64,000 nt of DNA from the NCBI RefSeq assembly GCF_902459745.1, contig NZ_CABPSJ010000003.1, positions 620,001-684,000 on the forward strand, read 5' to 3'. The notes under the pieces were generated by a model that was not told where the DNA came from, ran no database searches, and saw only the letters and a list, made by a program, of their open reading frames with translations. How positions within the stretch are numbered: position 1 is the first letter of the stretch; every line of letters begins with the position of its first letter. Both the position numbers and the translations under genes were made by a program. Origin of the DNA: Pandoraea communis (lineage in GTDB: Bacteria > Pseudomonadota > Gammaproteobacteria > Burkholderiales > Burkholderiaceae). This document shows, piece by piece, positions 1 through 8,075 of this stretch.

Positions 1-1
1 C

Positions 2-199
2 GGGGTGGTGTTGTCGATGGATGCCTTCCATGCACTGGCCGAACGAGTGCGCGTGGCCGGTATCAGGTTCGAACTTGAACCGCAGATCCGATTCAAGGGG
101 CTGACGGGGGAGCAGGCAACGATGTTCTTCAAGGATCCCTCGGGCAATGCGCTCGAATTCAAGGCATTCGCCGACATGAGCCAGTTGTTCGCGAAGTAA
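2..199 (+). CDS. VOC/glyoxalase-family protein, C-terminal fragment
   Basis: Only the last ~65 residues are in the window; the frame is open to the left edge, so the true start lies outside. The visible part ends with a typical VOC C-terminal half-module: a beta strand reading [16 protein letters not shown], where the Glu in ALEFK is the usual third metal ligand of glyoxalase/dioxygenase folds. Substrate cannot be told. It ends 8 bp before the hydroxyacid dehydrogenase gene on the same strand, so the two are probably co-transcribed as part of the catabolic cluster. Confidence 0.75.
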   Translation, partial: GVVLSMDAFHALAERVRVAGIRFELEPQIRFKGLTGEQATMFFKDPSGNALEFKAFADMSQLFAK

Positions 200-207
200 G
201 GTGGGGC

Positions 208-1146
208 ATGGAAATTCTGTTTGCAATGAACGGGGTGAATCCCTCCCTCTGGCTTGATGCTCTACGAAAGGCGATGCCGGCCGCGAATATCCGGACTTGG
301 TTGCCAGGTGACAGTGCGCCTGCGGACTATGTCATTTTCTGGAAGGGCGATCCAGCCGCGTTATCCGCGCGCACGGGCCTGAAGGCGATCTTCAATATGG
401 GGGCTGGCGTTGACGCGCTGATGGCCCTGGTTGGCGAGCATCCGGGGCTTATCGATGACCATGTGCCGGTAGTTCGTCTTGAGGATGCGGGCATGGCTCG
501 CCAGATGGTCGAATATGCGATCTATTGCGCGCTCCGGTTCGCCCGGCATTTCGACATTTACGAGGCACATGCGCGTGAGCGTGTCTGGCAACCGCTCGAC
601 GCCTGCTCGTTCGACGCCTTCCCCATCGGCGTGCTGGGTGCGGGCAAGCTTGGGCTGCCCGTGGCCACGGCACTGGCCGGACTCGGTTTCCCGGTTCGCC
701 TCTATAGCCGGAGCGAGAAGGAGGTGCCCGGTGTCACCACTTATGCTGGCCCGGAGAGACTCATGGAGTTCGCAACGGGTACGAGCCTCATGGTCAACCT
801 GCTGCCGAACACGCCTGAGACCGAGGGGATCCTGGGAAAAAGCCTATTCGATGTGATGGCCGACAGCAGCTATATCGTGAACCTCGCGCGCGGCAGCCAC
901 GTCAACGATACAGAACTCATTGCAGCGCTCGACAGTGGCAAGCTGGCCAGGGCAGTACTCGACGTGTTCCGGGCCGAACCACTCGCTGCCGACCATCCGT
1001 TCTGGTCGCACCCGGGCATCGATATCACGCCTCATATCTCGGCGCGAACGTTGCTTGCCGAAAGCGTTGCGCAGGTCGCGGAAAAAATCGCCCGGCGCGA
1101 ACGCGGCGAGCCTCTTGCAGGCCTCGACTTCCGTCGAGGGTACTGA
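208..1146 (+). CDS. ghrA: GhrA-like glyoxylate/hydroxypyruvate (2-oxoacid) reductase
   Basis: 312 aa, full length for the D-2-hydroxyacid dehydrogenase family. It has the NAD(P)-binding GVLGAGKLG loop near residue 141 and the family catalytic set: Arg in VNLARG, Glu in FRAEPLA and His in ITPHIS. The C-terminus DFRRGY matches the GhrA subgroup of E. coli. It would reduce glyoxylate, hydroxypyruvate or a related 2-oxoacid in the cytoplasm with NAD(P)H. In this context it may handle a 2-oxoacid released by the neighbouring aromatic pathway, which is inference. It is preceded by a GTGGGG ribosome site 5-10 bp upstream and converges with the LysR gene. Confidence 0.85.
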   Translation: MEILFAMNGVNPSLWLDALRKAMPAANIRTWLPGDSAPADYVIFWKGDPAALSARTGLKAIFNMGAGVDALMALVGEHPGLIDDHVPVVRLEDAGMARQMVEYAIYCALRFARHFDIYEAHARERVWQPLDACSFDAFPIGVLGAGKLGLPVATALAGLGFPVRLYSRSEKEVPGVTTYAGPERLMEFATGTSLMVNLLPNTPETEGILGKSLFDVMADSSYIVNLARGSHVNDTELIAALDSGKLARAVLDVFRAEPLAADHPFWSHPGIDITPHISARTLLAESVAQVAEKIARRERGEPLAGLDFRRGY

Positions 1147-1164
1147 AAGCCTGCAGGGGCAGGC

Positions 1165-2187
1165 CTAGACAACCTGCCCCATCCGCCCGGCTTCGGCGCG
1201 CAATATGATCGGTACCGACTCCACGAGAGTCTCGCCCGGGTGCTCCGGGCGCCGGAGCGCCTCTTCCAGCAGCCAGTCGCGCATCGCGACCACAGCCGGA
1301 TCGTGCTGGCCGGTTTCCCGCATGAGCAGATAGTATTCACCGGCACTCGGAACGCGAGTCTGGATTGGGCTGCAGAGGTGTTCCCTGTCGTCCAGGCTCT
1401 CGTAAATGATGCTGGGGACCAGGGCAACGCCTTCGCCTTCCCGTGCGGCCTGCAGTGCCATAAAGAAATGGCCATAGTCGACCATGTTGAGCGAGGGTAG
1501 CGGGCTGATCCCATGGCAGGCAAACCAGTCGGTCCAGGCGTTCTTGCGCGTGGCATTGTTGATCAGCCGGAATTTCAGCAGGTCGAGAGGCTCGACCACC
1601 GGAGACATCTGAGCCGCGAGGTGGCGCGACATGACCGGCACCAGCGTGTCCTCGAATAGCGGCCATGCGTCGAGACCCCGCCAGTGGTCCGTCATGACCA
1701 GGTCAATGCGCGGGCAGGAGGGGTTGTATCGCTTCCCTGGCAGCCTGCCCACCCGGATTGCGATGTCGATCTCCTTGTTCTGCAGGTTTGCCGGTTCTAT
1801 CGACGATACCAGCCGCACCTCAATGTCGGAATGCATCTTCGTGAACCTGGCGAGCCTCGGCATGAGCCAATATGACGCGAGGGTCGGTAACACGTCGATC
1901 GTAAGGATCCGGTGCTTGTCCCGCAGGCACCGCCGCGTCGCGTTCTCGACCACGCCGAGTGCGAGTTGCACCGACTCCAGGTAGTCGCGCCCGGCGTCTG
2001 TGAGCTCGATACGTCGAGTGAGGCGGATAAACAACTTCTGGCGCAGGAACTCTTCGAGCTGGCGCACCTGTCGGGAGATGGCGCCCTGGGTCAGGTGTAG
2101 CTCGTCTGCAGCCAGAGTGAAGGAGAGCAGGCGGCCAGCCGCCTCGAACGCGCGTAGTGCAAGAAGTGGTGGAAGACGTTGCGCCAT
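1165..2187 (-). CDS. LysR-type transcriptional regulator (GcvA-like)
   Basis: 340 aa. The N-terminal winged HTH (about residues 5-65) contains LRAFEAAGRLLSFTLAADEL and LTQGAISRQVRQLE, the standard LysR DNA-binding segment of the GcvA subgroup. The rest is a substrate-binding-type effector domain. It carries a longer C-terminal tail (about 30-40 residues past the usual end). The ATG has a GAGG site 7 bp upstream. It is divergent from the aspartate-dehydrogenase/LigAB/hydrolase operon, so it is the obvious local regulator. The effector is unknown. Confidence 0.9.
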   Translation of the reverse strand: MAQRLPPLLALRAFEAAGRLLSFTLAADELHLTQGAISRQVRQLEEFLRQKLFIRLTRRIELTDAGRDYLESVQLALGVVENATRRCLRDKHRILTIDVLPTLASYWLMPRLARFTKMHSDIEVRLVSSIEPANLQNKEIDIAIRVGRLPGKRYNPSCPRIDLVMTDHWRGLDAWPLFEDTLVPVMSRHLAAQMSPVVEPLDLLKFRLINNATRKNAWTDWFACHGISPLPSLNMVDYGHFFMALQAAREGEGVALVPSIIYESLDDREHLCSPIQTRVPSAGEYYLLMRETGQHDPAVVAMRDWLLEEALRRPEHPGETLVESVPIILRAEAGRMGQVV

Positions 2188-2458
2188 CGTGAGCCTCTAG
2201 CGTGGGGAATCCAGGGTATGCACACGTAATCGTGCCGCCATGCACGTCACTGTATACAGCACACAAAAAAAGGAAAAGTGGAAAATTGGTCTATTGGGGG
2301 AGCATGAGGGAAAGTCCCGATCCGATCCATGACTGAGAGGAATGCATCACGACCAACAAATGGTTTGTCGCCCTGTTTGCGCGCTTCTACCATCGCTGCA
2401 CGAGTTCCCCGGAGAGCGTATCGAGGAGCGGGTCTTATTTTTTGGATGTGGGAAGAAC
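2188..2458. promoter_or_regulatory. Divergent promoter region, LysR / ring-cleavage operon
   Basis: 271 bp without a gene between the reverse LysR gene and the forward AspDH-LigAB-hydrolase operon. It contains the perfect 10-bp palindrome CTGTATACAG at 2250-2259 inside a motif shared with the Rieske operon promoter, a partial copy (GGTATGCACACG) at about 2216-2227, an A-rich tract at 2263-2277, and an imperfect palindrome around 2350-2370. I cannot fix the -10/-35 boxes with confidence. Confidence 0.6.
2251..2264 (+). promoter_or_regulatory. Putative operator, shared motif copy A
   Basis: TGTATACAGCACAC. It matches TGCATACAGTACAC (14219-14232) and TGTATGCAGTCCAC (14189-14202) upstream of the Rieske oxygenase operon; consensus TGYATRCAGYMCAC. 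Palindromic TGTATACA cores are typical of GntR-family (FCD subgroup) operators, but no GntR gene is in the window. The site lies 64 bp from the LysR start and about 195 bp from the AspDH start. Confidence 0.5.
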
Positions 2459-3271
2459 ATGCAAAGACAAGCAACAAAGGTCGGGATCGCAGTGCTGGGT
2501 ACGGTTGGCAAGACGGTGGCCGCCGCAATCGATCAGGGTGTGCCGGGCGTTAGCCTGGTGGGCGCAGCAGCGCGCAACACGGAGGCGGCGCGGGCGTGGC
2601 TCGCGCAACTGGACAGCAGGCCGCGCCTGATGTCCTTCGAGGAAATGGCGCAGGAGTGCGACGTCGTCGTCGAGTGCGCGCCGGCGGCCCTGCTGCCCGA
2701 TATCGTCGAACCGGCCCTGCGTGCCGGCAAGACGGTTGTTGTGCTCAGTTGCGGTGCGCTGCTGGCCCGCCCGGACCTGATTGATCTCGCACGCGAGACG
2801 GGGGGGCATATTCAGGTGCCAACCGGTGCCTTGCTCGGCCTCGATGCGGTGACCGCAGCGGCGGAGGGCAAGATCTCATCGGTCCGGATGATTACCCGCA
2901 AGCCCGTGAAGGGTCTGGTTGGGGCGCCGTTCCTTGAGGAAAACAAGATCGACATCAGCGACATCCAGGCGCCGATGCAGATCTTCGCCGGTACAGCTCG
3001 TGAGGCGGCAGTGGGTTTCCCCGCCAACCTCAACGTGGCGGTGGCGCTTTCGCTGGCGGGTATTGGCCCGGATGAGACGCGGCTCGAGATCTGGGCAGAT
3101 CCGGCATTGACGCGGAACACCCATACGATTGTGGTCGACTCCGATTCGGCTCGCTTCGAGATGACGATCGAGAACATACCGACAGAAAACCCGAAGACCG
3201 GACGCATCACGGCGCAAAGCGTGCTGGCTGCGCTGCGCAAGATCGGTGCGCCGCTTCGCGTGGGCACCTGA
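2459..3271 (+). CDS. Aspartate-dehydrogenase-like NAD(P)-dependent oxidoreductase
   Basis: 270 aa from ATG 2459; the frame stays open further upstream, but those 39 residues do not look like a Rossmann start, whereas VGIAVLGTVGKTVAAAI directly after this ATG does. Family hallmarks of L-aspartate dehydrogenase (NadX/DUF108) are present: the GRKP-like TRKP, the segment AGTAREAA, FPANLNVAVALSLAG, a DP...NTH segment carrying the catalytic His, and the NPKT motif near the end. True AspDH makes iminoaspartate for NAD synthesis. Here the gene is the first of a ring-cleavage operon, so it more likely acts on an amino or imino acid (or semialdehyde) of the aromatic pathway. The exact reaction is unknown. 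Confidence 0.8.
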   Translation: MQRQATKVGIAVLGTVGKTVAAAIDQGVPGVSLVGAAARNTEAARAWLAQLDSRPRLMSFEEMAQECDVVVECAPAALLPDIVEPALRAGKTVVVLSCGALLARPDLIDLARETGGHIQVPTGALLGLDAVTAAAEGKISSVRMITRKPVKGLVGAPFLEENKIDISDIQAPMQIFAGTAREAAVGFPANLNVAVALSLAGIGPDETRLEIWADPALTRNTHTIVVDSDSARFEMTIENIPTENPKTGRITAQSVLAALRKIGAPLRVGT

Positions 3272-3284
3272 GGAGGCTTGCTCC

Positions 3285-3560
3285 ATGAGACCTCCCGTCG
3301 AACTTCACCGCCTCATTTCTGCGGCGCTCCGAGACAGCGACCTGACGGCCCGGCTTCGTGCAAACCCGGGCGAAGTGTACGCGGCCTATTGTGTACCGGA
3401 CTGGCAGCAGGCTCTGCTGGGTTCAGATATTTCCCTGGCCATGGAGCAGATTGGTGTTCATCCGAATCTGCGCTTCAAGTTTCTCGCGCTGCAGGGACTG
3501 CTTCGGCTGAAGTCCGTCTCGGTTGCACCTTTTCTCGACTCGCTGAAAGAACGCCACTGA
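3285..3560 (+). CDS. LigA-like small subunit of class III extradiol dioxygenase
   Basis: 91 aa, starting at ATG 3285 behind a perfect AGGAGG (3271-3276) that overlaps the end of the preceding gene. Composition and pattern (LHRLISAALRDSDLTARLRANPG...VYAAYCV, then a second helical segment) match the all-helical LigA fold that packs on LigB-type catalytic subunits. It is shorter than LigA of protocatechuate 4,5-dioxygenase and closer in size to the small CarBa-type subunits of the carbazole pathway. It sits 9 bp before the catalytic subunit, as expected for a two-subunit enzyme. Confidence 0.8.
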   Translation: MRPPVELHRLISAALRDSDLTARLRANPGEVYAAYCVPDWQQALLGSDISLAMEQIGVHPNLRFKFLALQGLLRLKSVSVAPFLDSLKERH

Positions 3561-3569
3561 AGGAAAGCC

Positions 3570-4394
3570 ATGGGACAAATCGTCGGTGTAGCGGCTACCT
3601 CGCATACGTTCGGTACAACGGAGGATGCTCCGGAGACCGTGGAACGAGTGAGTGCCGGCATGGCGGAGATCGGGCGGGCGATCGCCGATAGTCGTCCGGA
3701 TGTTCTGGTGATTGCATCGAGCGATCACCTGAACAACTTCACCCTGGATGCGCAGATCGCATTGGCGGTGGGGATTGCTGACGAGTACCAGCCGCTCGGT
3801 GATATGGGGGTGCCGCGAACACCTTTGCGTGGCAATCGCGAGTTCGGTGCGGGCTTTGCCGAATTCTGTGCGGAAGTTGGTTTCGATCTCACGCCGGTCG
3901 AGAACATCCTCCCCGACCACGGCATTGCATTCCCTAATGCGTTCAGCAACCCGGACGGGCGGGCCGCACTGGTGCCGCTTTATTTGAATACCGTGATGTC
4001 GCCGACGCCATCTTGCGCCCGTGGATATGCATTGGGCCTGGCGTTGCGGCGATTCGTGCAGACGCGCCGTCCGGAAGCGGAGCGGGTGGCAGTCATCGGC
4101 AGCGGAGGGTTGTCGCACTGGGTCTGCCATCCCCGTTCAGGCGAGGTCAACGAGGCGTGGGACCGGCGCGTGATCGCCAGCATGATCTCTGGCCAGGGCG
4201 CTGAACTCGCAGGGCTCACGCGATCCGACATTCTTGAGGAGGGCGGCAACGGGGGGCTCGAAATTGCCGCCTGGGCATTTGCGGCGGGTGTGGCGGGAAA
4301 TGCGACCGGCCGCGAGATTTACTACGAGCCGCTGACTTCGTGGTGGACGGGCATGGGCGGAGTATTGATGAACCTCGACAGCGAGCTCGCCTGA
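3570..4394 (+). CDS. LigB-type class III extradiol ring-cleavage dioxygenase, catalytic subunit
   Basis: 274 aa. Iron ligands can be placed by analogy to LigB/MhpB: His12 (TSHTFG), His53 (SSDHLNNF) and Glu231 (GLEIAAWAF). The two acid/base histidines of MhpB have counterparts at His117 (LPDHGIAFP) and His183 (GSGGLSHW). All key residues are intact, so it should open a catechol-type ring next to the hydroxyl pair using Fe(II) and O2. Partner is the LigA-like subunit just upstream; product would feed the hydrolase downstream. The order small subunit - catalytic subunit - hydrolase is that of carBa-carBb-carC; the actual catechol is not known. A GGAAAGCC site precedes the ATG. Confidence 0.9.
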   Translation: MGQIVGVAATSHTFGTTEDAPETVERVSAGMAEIGRAIADSRPDVLVIASSDHLNNFTLDAQIALAVGIADEYQPLGDMGVPRTPLRGNREFGAGFAEFCAEVGFDLTPVENILPDHGIAFPNAFSNPDGRAALVPLYLNTVMSPTPSCARGYALGLALRRFVQTRRPEAERVAVIGSGGLSHWVCHPRSGEVNEAWDRRVIASMISGQGAELAGLTRSDILEEGGNGGLEIAAWAFAAGVAGNATGREIYYEPLTSWWTGMGGVLMNLDSELA

Positions 4395-4428
4395 TGGTCG
4401 GTACAAGCGAGGGATTTATTTTCTGGAC

Positions 4429-5280
4429 ATGAATGCGATGAATGAACTGAAACTGCCAGCCTGGGCCGAGAGCGCTTCCCGAGCGATCACCGTGGACGGG
4501 ATCGAGACACATTACTTTGAACTCGGCAGCGGGCCGCCCCTGATCCTGATCCACGGCGGTGGTCCGGGCGCGGACAGTTGGGGCAACTGGCATGGGTGCT
4601 TGCAGGAATATGCGAAGAACTTCCGGGTCATCGCGTACGACATGCCGGGCTTCGGGCGCTCGTCCAAACCGTCGCCGGAGCTTTACCCATATGATCAGGC
4701 GAGCCGCAACCGGCATCTGATCGGCCTTATCGAGGCGCTCAAGCTGGCTCCCGTCAACCTGATCGGCAATTCGATGGGGGGGGCGACTTCACTAGGCGTG
4801 TGCATCGAGCGTGCGGATCTGGTCGACAAGCTGATTCTCATGGGCAGCGCAGGACTCGCGGTCAATAATCCGGACCCGGGCGCCAAGGAGATCCTGAAGC
4901 AGTATGACTACACGCTCGGGGCGATGCGAGCGGTGATGGAGACTCTGACCGGATCCCGGTTCAAGGTGGAGGAGCATGTGTTGCAATACCGGCATGCTCT
5001 GATGCAGGACCCGGCCGCCCAAGCGGCGATTGTCAGGATCGTTCGCTCGGACCTGAGCTACCCCGAGGAGCGCATCGCAAGCGTCACGACACCGACGCTC
5101 GTGGTAGGCGGGAAGGAGGACAAGATCGCAGTGCCTGCGCGAAATTTCCGCTATCTCGAACTGATCGAAAACTCGTGGGGCTTTTTCATTCCGCACGCGG
5201 GTCACTGGGTCATGCTGGAGGCGCCCAAAGTGTTCGTCGGCGTGACGACGAAGTTCCTGCTCGAGAACTGGGCGGAATAG
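4429..5280 (+). CDS. Alpha/beta hydrolase, meta-cleavage-product (C-C bond) hydrolase
   Basis: 283 aa, typical length for BphD/MhpC/CarC enzymes. The oxyanion segment LIHGGGPGADSWGNW (about residues 40-54) is characteristic of meta-cleavage-product hydrolases. Catalytic triad: Ser115 in GNSMGG, Asp231 in GGKEDKIAVP, His259 in HAGHW. It would split a 2-hydroxy-6-oxo-hexadienoate-type product into 2-hydroxypenta-2,4-dienoate and a carboxylic acid. The start could also be ATG 4438; neither has a strong ribosome site. It ends the operon; a strong terminator follows within 30 bp. Confidence 0.88.
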   Translation: MNAMNELKLPAWAESASRAITVDGIETHYFELGSGPPLILIHGGGPGADSWGNWHGCLQEYAKNFRVIAYDMPGFGRSSKPSPELYPYDQASRNRHLIGLIEALKLAPVNLIGNSMGGATSLGVCIERADLVDKLILMGSAGLAVNNPDPGAKEILKQYDYTLGAMRAVMETLTGSRFKVEEHVLQYRHALMQDPAAQAAIVRIVRSDLSYPEERIASVTTPTLVVGGKEDKIAVPARNFRYLELIENSWGFFIPHAGHWVMLEAPKVFVGVTTKFLLENWAE

Positions 5281-5308
5281 AACGGCTTAGGCCGGATACG
5301 ACAGCCCG

Positions 5309-5345
5309 CGCCGTCATCCCTTCAAGGGGATGGCGGCGTTTTTTT
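5309..5345 (+). terminator. Intrinsic terminator of the ring-cleavage operon
   Basis: Arms 5309-5320 and 5327-5338 pair over 12 positions (one T-G wobble) around a 6-base loop, followed by seven T. It acts on the forward strand only; the reverse strand has no T-run. Confidence 0.88.
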
Positions 5346-5360
5346 GCATTGAAGGGCGCG

Positions 5361-6317
5361 TCAGAGCAGGAACGGCAGATCCTCGCTGCTGGCCGTGGCA
5401 ATGGTCCCCGGCGTCCAGTCCTTGTTGACGTACAACTGCATCACGAGTCCGTCGGCATCCTCGACGCAGACCGCGTGACGCGATGCGTGATTCACGTCAC
5501 GGACGACTTTCCCGCCGAATTCGGCGACACCTTCCACCGCGGCCCGAAGATCTTCCTCCGACCAGACTTCCACGCCGACGTGACGTAGGCCGGGGGTGAC
5601 CCGTTCGTCGCGGATCAGTGCGATGTCACCGGTACTCACCGTCCCCGCCAGCAGTACCGAGGTGCCATCCCGGCTGCTGAAGAACGGCTGCAGGCCGGCC
5701 ACCTCGGTATAGAACCGGAACATGGCTGCGAAATCCCGCGTGACCAGTGCCATGTGGGTGACGCGTTTGCCGTGGATCAGCGTGTCCGCAAGGCGTTTGA
5801 GGTTCGGGTTCGGGTTGTAGAGGTGCCGCGTGTCGGGCACGTTCGTCTCGCCAGGCACCCACTTCGGCTTTTGCTTGACGATAATTCCCTTGCGCGCTTC
5901 TTCCCAGTTTTCTACCACGTCGGCATAGAACTCAACCTCGTTTCCGTCCGGATCCTTCAGGTAGATCGAGTGGGCGACGTCGTGGTCGGCCGGGCCGATG
6001 AACTGGATGCCGGCAGCAAGTGCCGCCTTGTATGCGTGGACGAGATTTGCCTCCGAGTCAACCTCGAAAGCCAGGTGGTTCAGGCCCGGCCGTTGCCCCG
6101 CTTTCGCGTATTTGCTCCGAATGTCGACGAGCGCGAAGTCGTGATAGGTGTTGCCGTTGCTCAGGAAACTGGCGAGGTTATCCGGTTGCCGGTAAGCCTC
6201 GGCAAAGCCGAATACATTGCGATAGAAATCGCACGCCTTGACATAGTCGGAGACAAACATATTCGCGTGCGCGAGACGGCGTGAAGAAAACAGTTTCTGG
6301 GAGACGTCGCTATCCAT
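5361..6317 (-). CDS. Two-domain VOC protein, type I extradiol dioxygenase-like
   Basis: 318 aa with two VOC modules (about residues 12-135 and 183-300), the layout of catechol 2,3-dioxygenase-type enzymes. The N-terminal module carries a full ligand set (His17 in LAHANMFV, His81 in LNHLAFEV, Glu129 in NEVEFYAD). In the C-terminal module the set is His188, His246 and Gln294 instead of Glu. In classical type I extradiols the C-terminal module holds the iron, so the active site here may be in the N-terminal module, or the protein may be a lyase/isomerase. It is transcribed opposite to its neighbours. A second ring-opening enzyme or a stereospecific hydrolase/isomerase role are both possible. Confidence 0.78.
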   Translation of the reverse strand: MDSDVSQKLFSSRRLAHANMFVSDYVKACDFYRNVFGFAEAYRQPDNLASFLSNGNTYHDFALVDIRSKYAKAGQRPGLNHLAFEVDSEANLVHAYKAALAAGIQFIGPADHDVAHSIYLKDPDGNEVEFYADVVENWEEARKGIIVKQKPKWVPGETNVPDTRHLYNPNPNLKRLADTLIHGKRVTHMALVTRDFAAMFRFYTEVAGLQPFFSSRDGTSVLLAGTVSTGDIALIRDERVTPGLRHVGVEVWSEEDLRAAVEGVAEFGGKVVRDVNHASRHAVCVEDADGLVMQLYVNKDWTPGTIATASSEDLPFLL

Positions 6318-6393
6318 AAAGAAATACCCGTAGATGAGTGGAGGAGCAGATGGCCGGATTGGTCAGCAGCCTGCTCTCCCAACCCTAATCTTT

Positions 6394-6435
6394 CGTGTCC
6401 GACACGTACAAACGATTTATGCGCGTATTGCGCAT
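6394..6435. promoter_or_regulatory. Two perfect palindromes in a divergent promoter region
   Basis: Between the reverse VOC gene and the forward FAD oxidoreductase gene (6318-6593, 276 bp). The first palindrome is CGTGTC-C-GACACG (6394-6406). The second is ATGCGC-GTATT-GCGCAT (6419-6435), whose outer bases fit the T-N11-A shape of LysR boxes. They lie about 80-120 bp upstream of the VOC start. Likely operators, regulator unknown. Confidence 0.5.
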
Positions 6436-6593
6436 GAGCGAAGCTCAGGTATCGACTAAAAGCAGGGGATTTTTCACTACAAGGGTTCACGCGAAACGTC
6501 GATTTTGATGCATGACTCAACGTAATCCATGGTGACACTTTAATTCTGTTGTCCACCAATTTCGGCGGGGCTAGATTTCGCCCATCCTGTGAA

Positions 6594-8033
6594 ATGAATT
6601 TATCAAATTACGTCCTCATGCCGGAATACTCCAACTCCTTCTCTGTCTCGAGTGACTCTCGCGTAATTGTCGTGGGTGCGGGCCTGACTGGTCTGTCTGC
6701 GGCGATCGAGCTTGCGGAAGCCGGCGTACCGGTCCTGGTCGTAGAAAAGGGCGATGTCGGCGGTGAACAGAGTCAGTTTGCCCTGGGATGGGTACGAACA
6801 ACGGGCCGCCCACCGGTGGAAATTCCACTAAGCCTGCTTAACCGCAGCCGCTTCGATGCGTTGATGCCGGATGCCTCCAGGCTTGCGTACGGCGTGCTGT
6901 TTTGCGCGAAGGACGAGACTCAACTCACGAGGCTTGAGCAATGGGCAGATGGTGCGGCGCGGTACGGCGTGAAGACGCGCCTGCTTGACGCTGCGGATAC
7001 GGCCGCACGCCTGCCAGGTTGCGCCACGGGAACGGTGGGCGGCCTTCTGACTGAAGTCGACACATCGATCGATCCACGACACCTCGTGCAGGTGCTCGTC
7101 GCGCGCGCGGCAGCGCTGGGTGTCGAGATTCGTACCCGCTGTGCGGTACGCGCACTCGACACGGCAGCGGGGGAAGTCCGCGGCGTTCTCACTGAGAGGG
7201 GAATCGAGCGCGGTGCGTCCGTCGTTCTGGCAACCGGAGCATGGACACGTCTGATGCTGCGCGATGCGGGGTACACATTGCCGTCAGTGAAGGTACGTTC
7301 CTCTCTCGTACGTATTCGCACTGCCGCGCATTTACCGCCCGGGTGCATTGGCTGCGCCGGTGTGGCAGGCGTTGGCTATCGCGCGGCGCCGGACGGCACC
7401 TTTGTCGTCGGGCTGGAGAACAACAACCGGCTGGAGGTGACGCCGGATGCATTGCGTTTCGCGTCGCGATATCTGCCAATGTGGTGGGCGCATCGCGGGG
7501 AGATCAAACCGTCGTTCGGGCGTGCGTTCTTCGACGAACTGGGTGTTGGCCGTGCGCGCCATCAGGATCAGACCTCTGTCTACGAACAAAAACGCATCTT
7601 GCGCCCCGAGCCCGGGCAAGCGTTGACCCAACTGACGATAAGCCGTTTTGCCGAACTTTTCCCATCGCTGGGCGATATCGAACTGCTTGAGAGCTGGGCT
7701 GGCTACCTTGACATGACGCCTGACGGTTTGCCGGTGATTTCCGCGGCTGAGCGAACGCCTGGGCTATTCGTCGCCACCGGATTGAACGGTAGCGGACTCG
7801 GTACCGGTCTCGCAGCGGGCAGACTCATCGCCTCCCTCGTGACGGGGCGCATGCCGGAAACAGACATTTCCCCGTTCCGGCTCGCACGGTGGTCCCGCGA
7901 TGGGCCGCACGGAGTAGATGACCCCGAGAAACACGCAGCGCAATCAACGCAGAGCACAACTGGATTCCCCGATGTTGAGGGACTATCCGACCCGACTCCG
8001 GCGCAGCCACGCACGGAAAAATTACGCCAGTGA
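6594..8033 (+). CDS. FAD-dependent oxidoreductase, D-amino-acid dehydrogenase/DAO type (1)
   Basis: About 479 aa from ATG 6594; ATG 6618 and TTG 6549 are also possible and none has a clear ribosome site. The FAD-binding loop VIVVGAGLTGLSAAIELAEAG starts the Rossmann fold. The C-terminal FAD signature MTPDGLPVISAAE...GLFVATGLNGSGLGTGLAAG is typical of the DAO superfamily (DadA, sarcosine/glycine oxidase). It should oxidise a C-N bond of an amino acid or secondary amine. After the domain there is an atypical polar tail of about 45 residues rich in Ser, Thr, Gln and Pro. It is first gene of the run that continues with porin and permease. Confidence 0.85.
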   Translation: MNLSNYVLMPEYSNSFSVSSDSRVIVVGAGLTGLSAAIELAEAGVPVLVVEKGDVGGEQSQFALGWVRTTGRPPVEIPLSLLNRSRFDALMPDASRLAYGVLFCAKDETQLTRLEQWADGAARYGVKTRLLDAADTAARLPGCATGTVGGLLTEVDTSIDPRHLVQVLVARAAALGVEIRTRCAVRALDTAAGEVRGVLTERGIERGASVVLATGAWTRLMLRDAGYTLPSVKVRSSLVRIRTAAHLPPGCIGCAGVAGVGYRAAPDGTFVVGLENNNRLEVTPDALRFASRYLPMWWAHRGEIKPSFGRAFFDELGVGRARHQDQTSVYEQKRILRPEPGQALTQLTISRFAELFPSLGDIELLESWAGYLDMTPDGLPVISAAERTPGLFVATGLNGSGLGTGLAAGRLIASLVTGRMPETDISPFRLARWSRDGPHGVDDPEKHAAQSTQSTTGFPDVEGLSDPTPAQPRTEKLRQ

Positions 8034-8075
8034 ACAGCAGCAACGGCGCCGTTTCCTTCCCTAAATTTTGAAATC

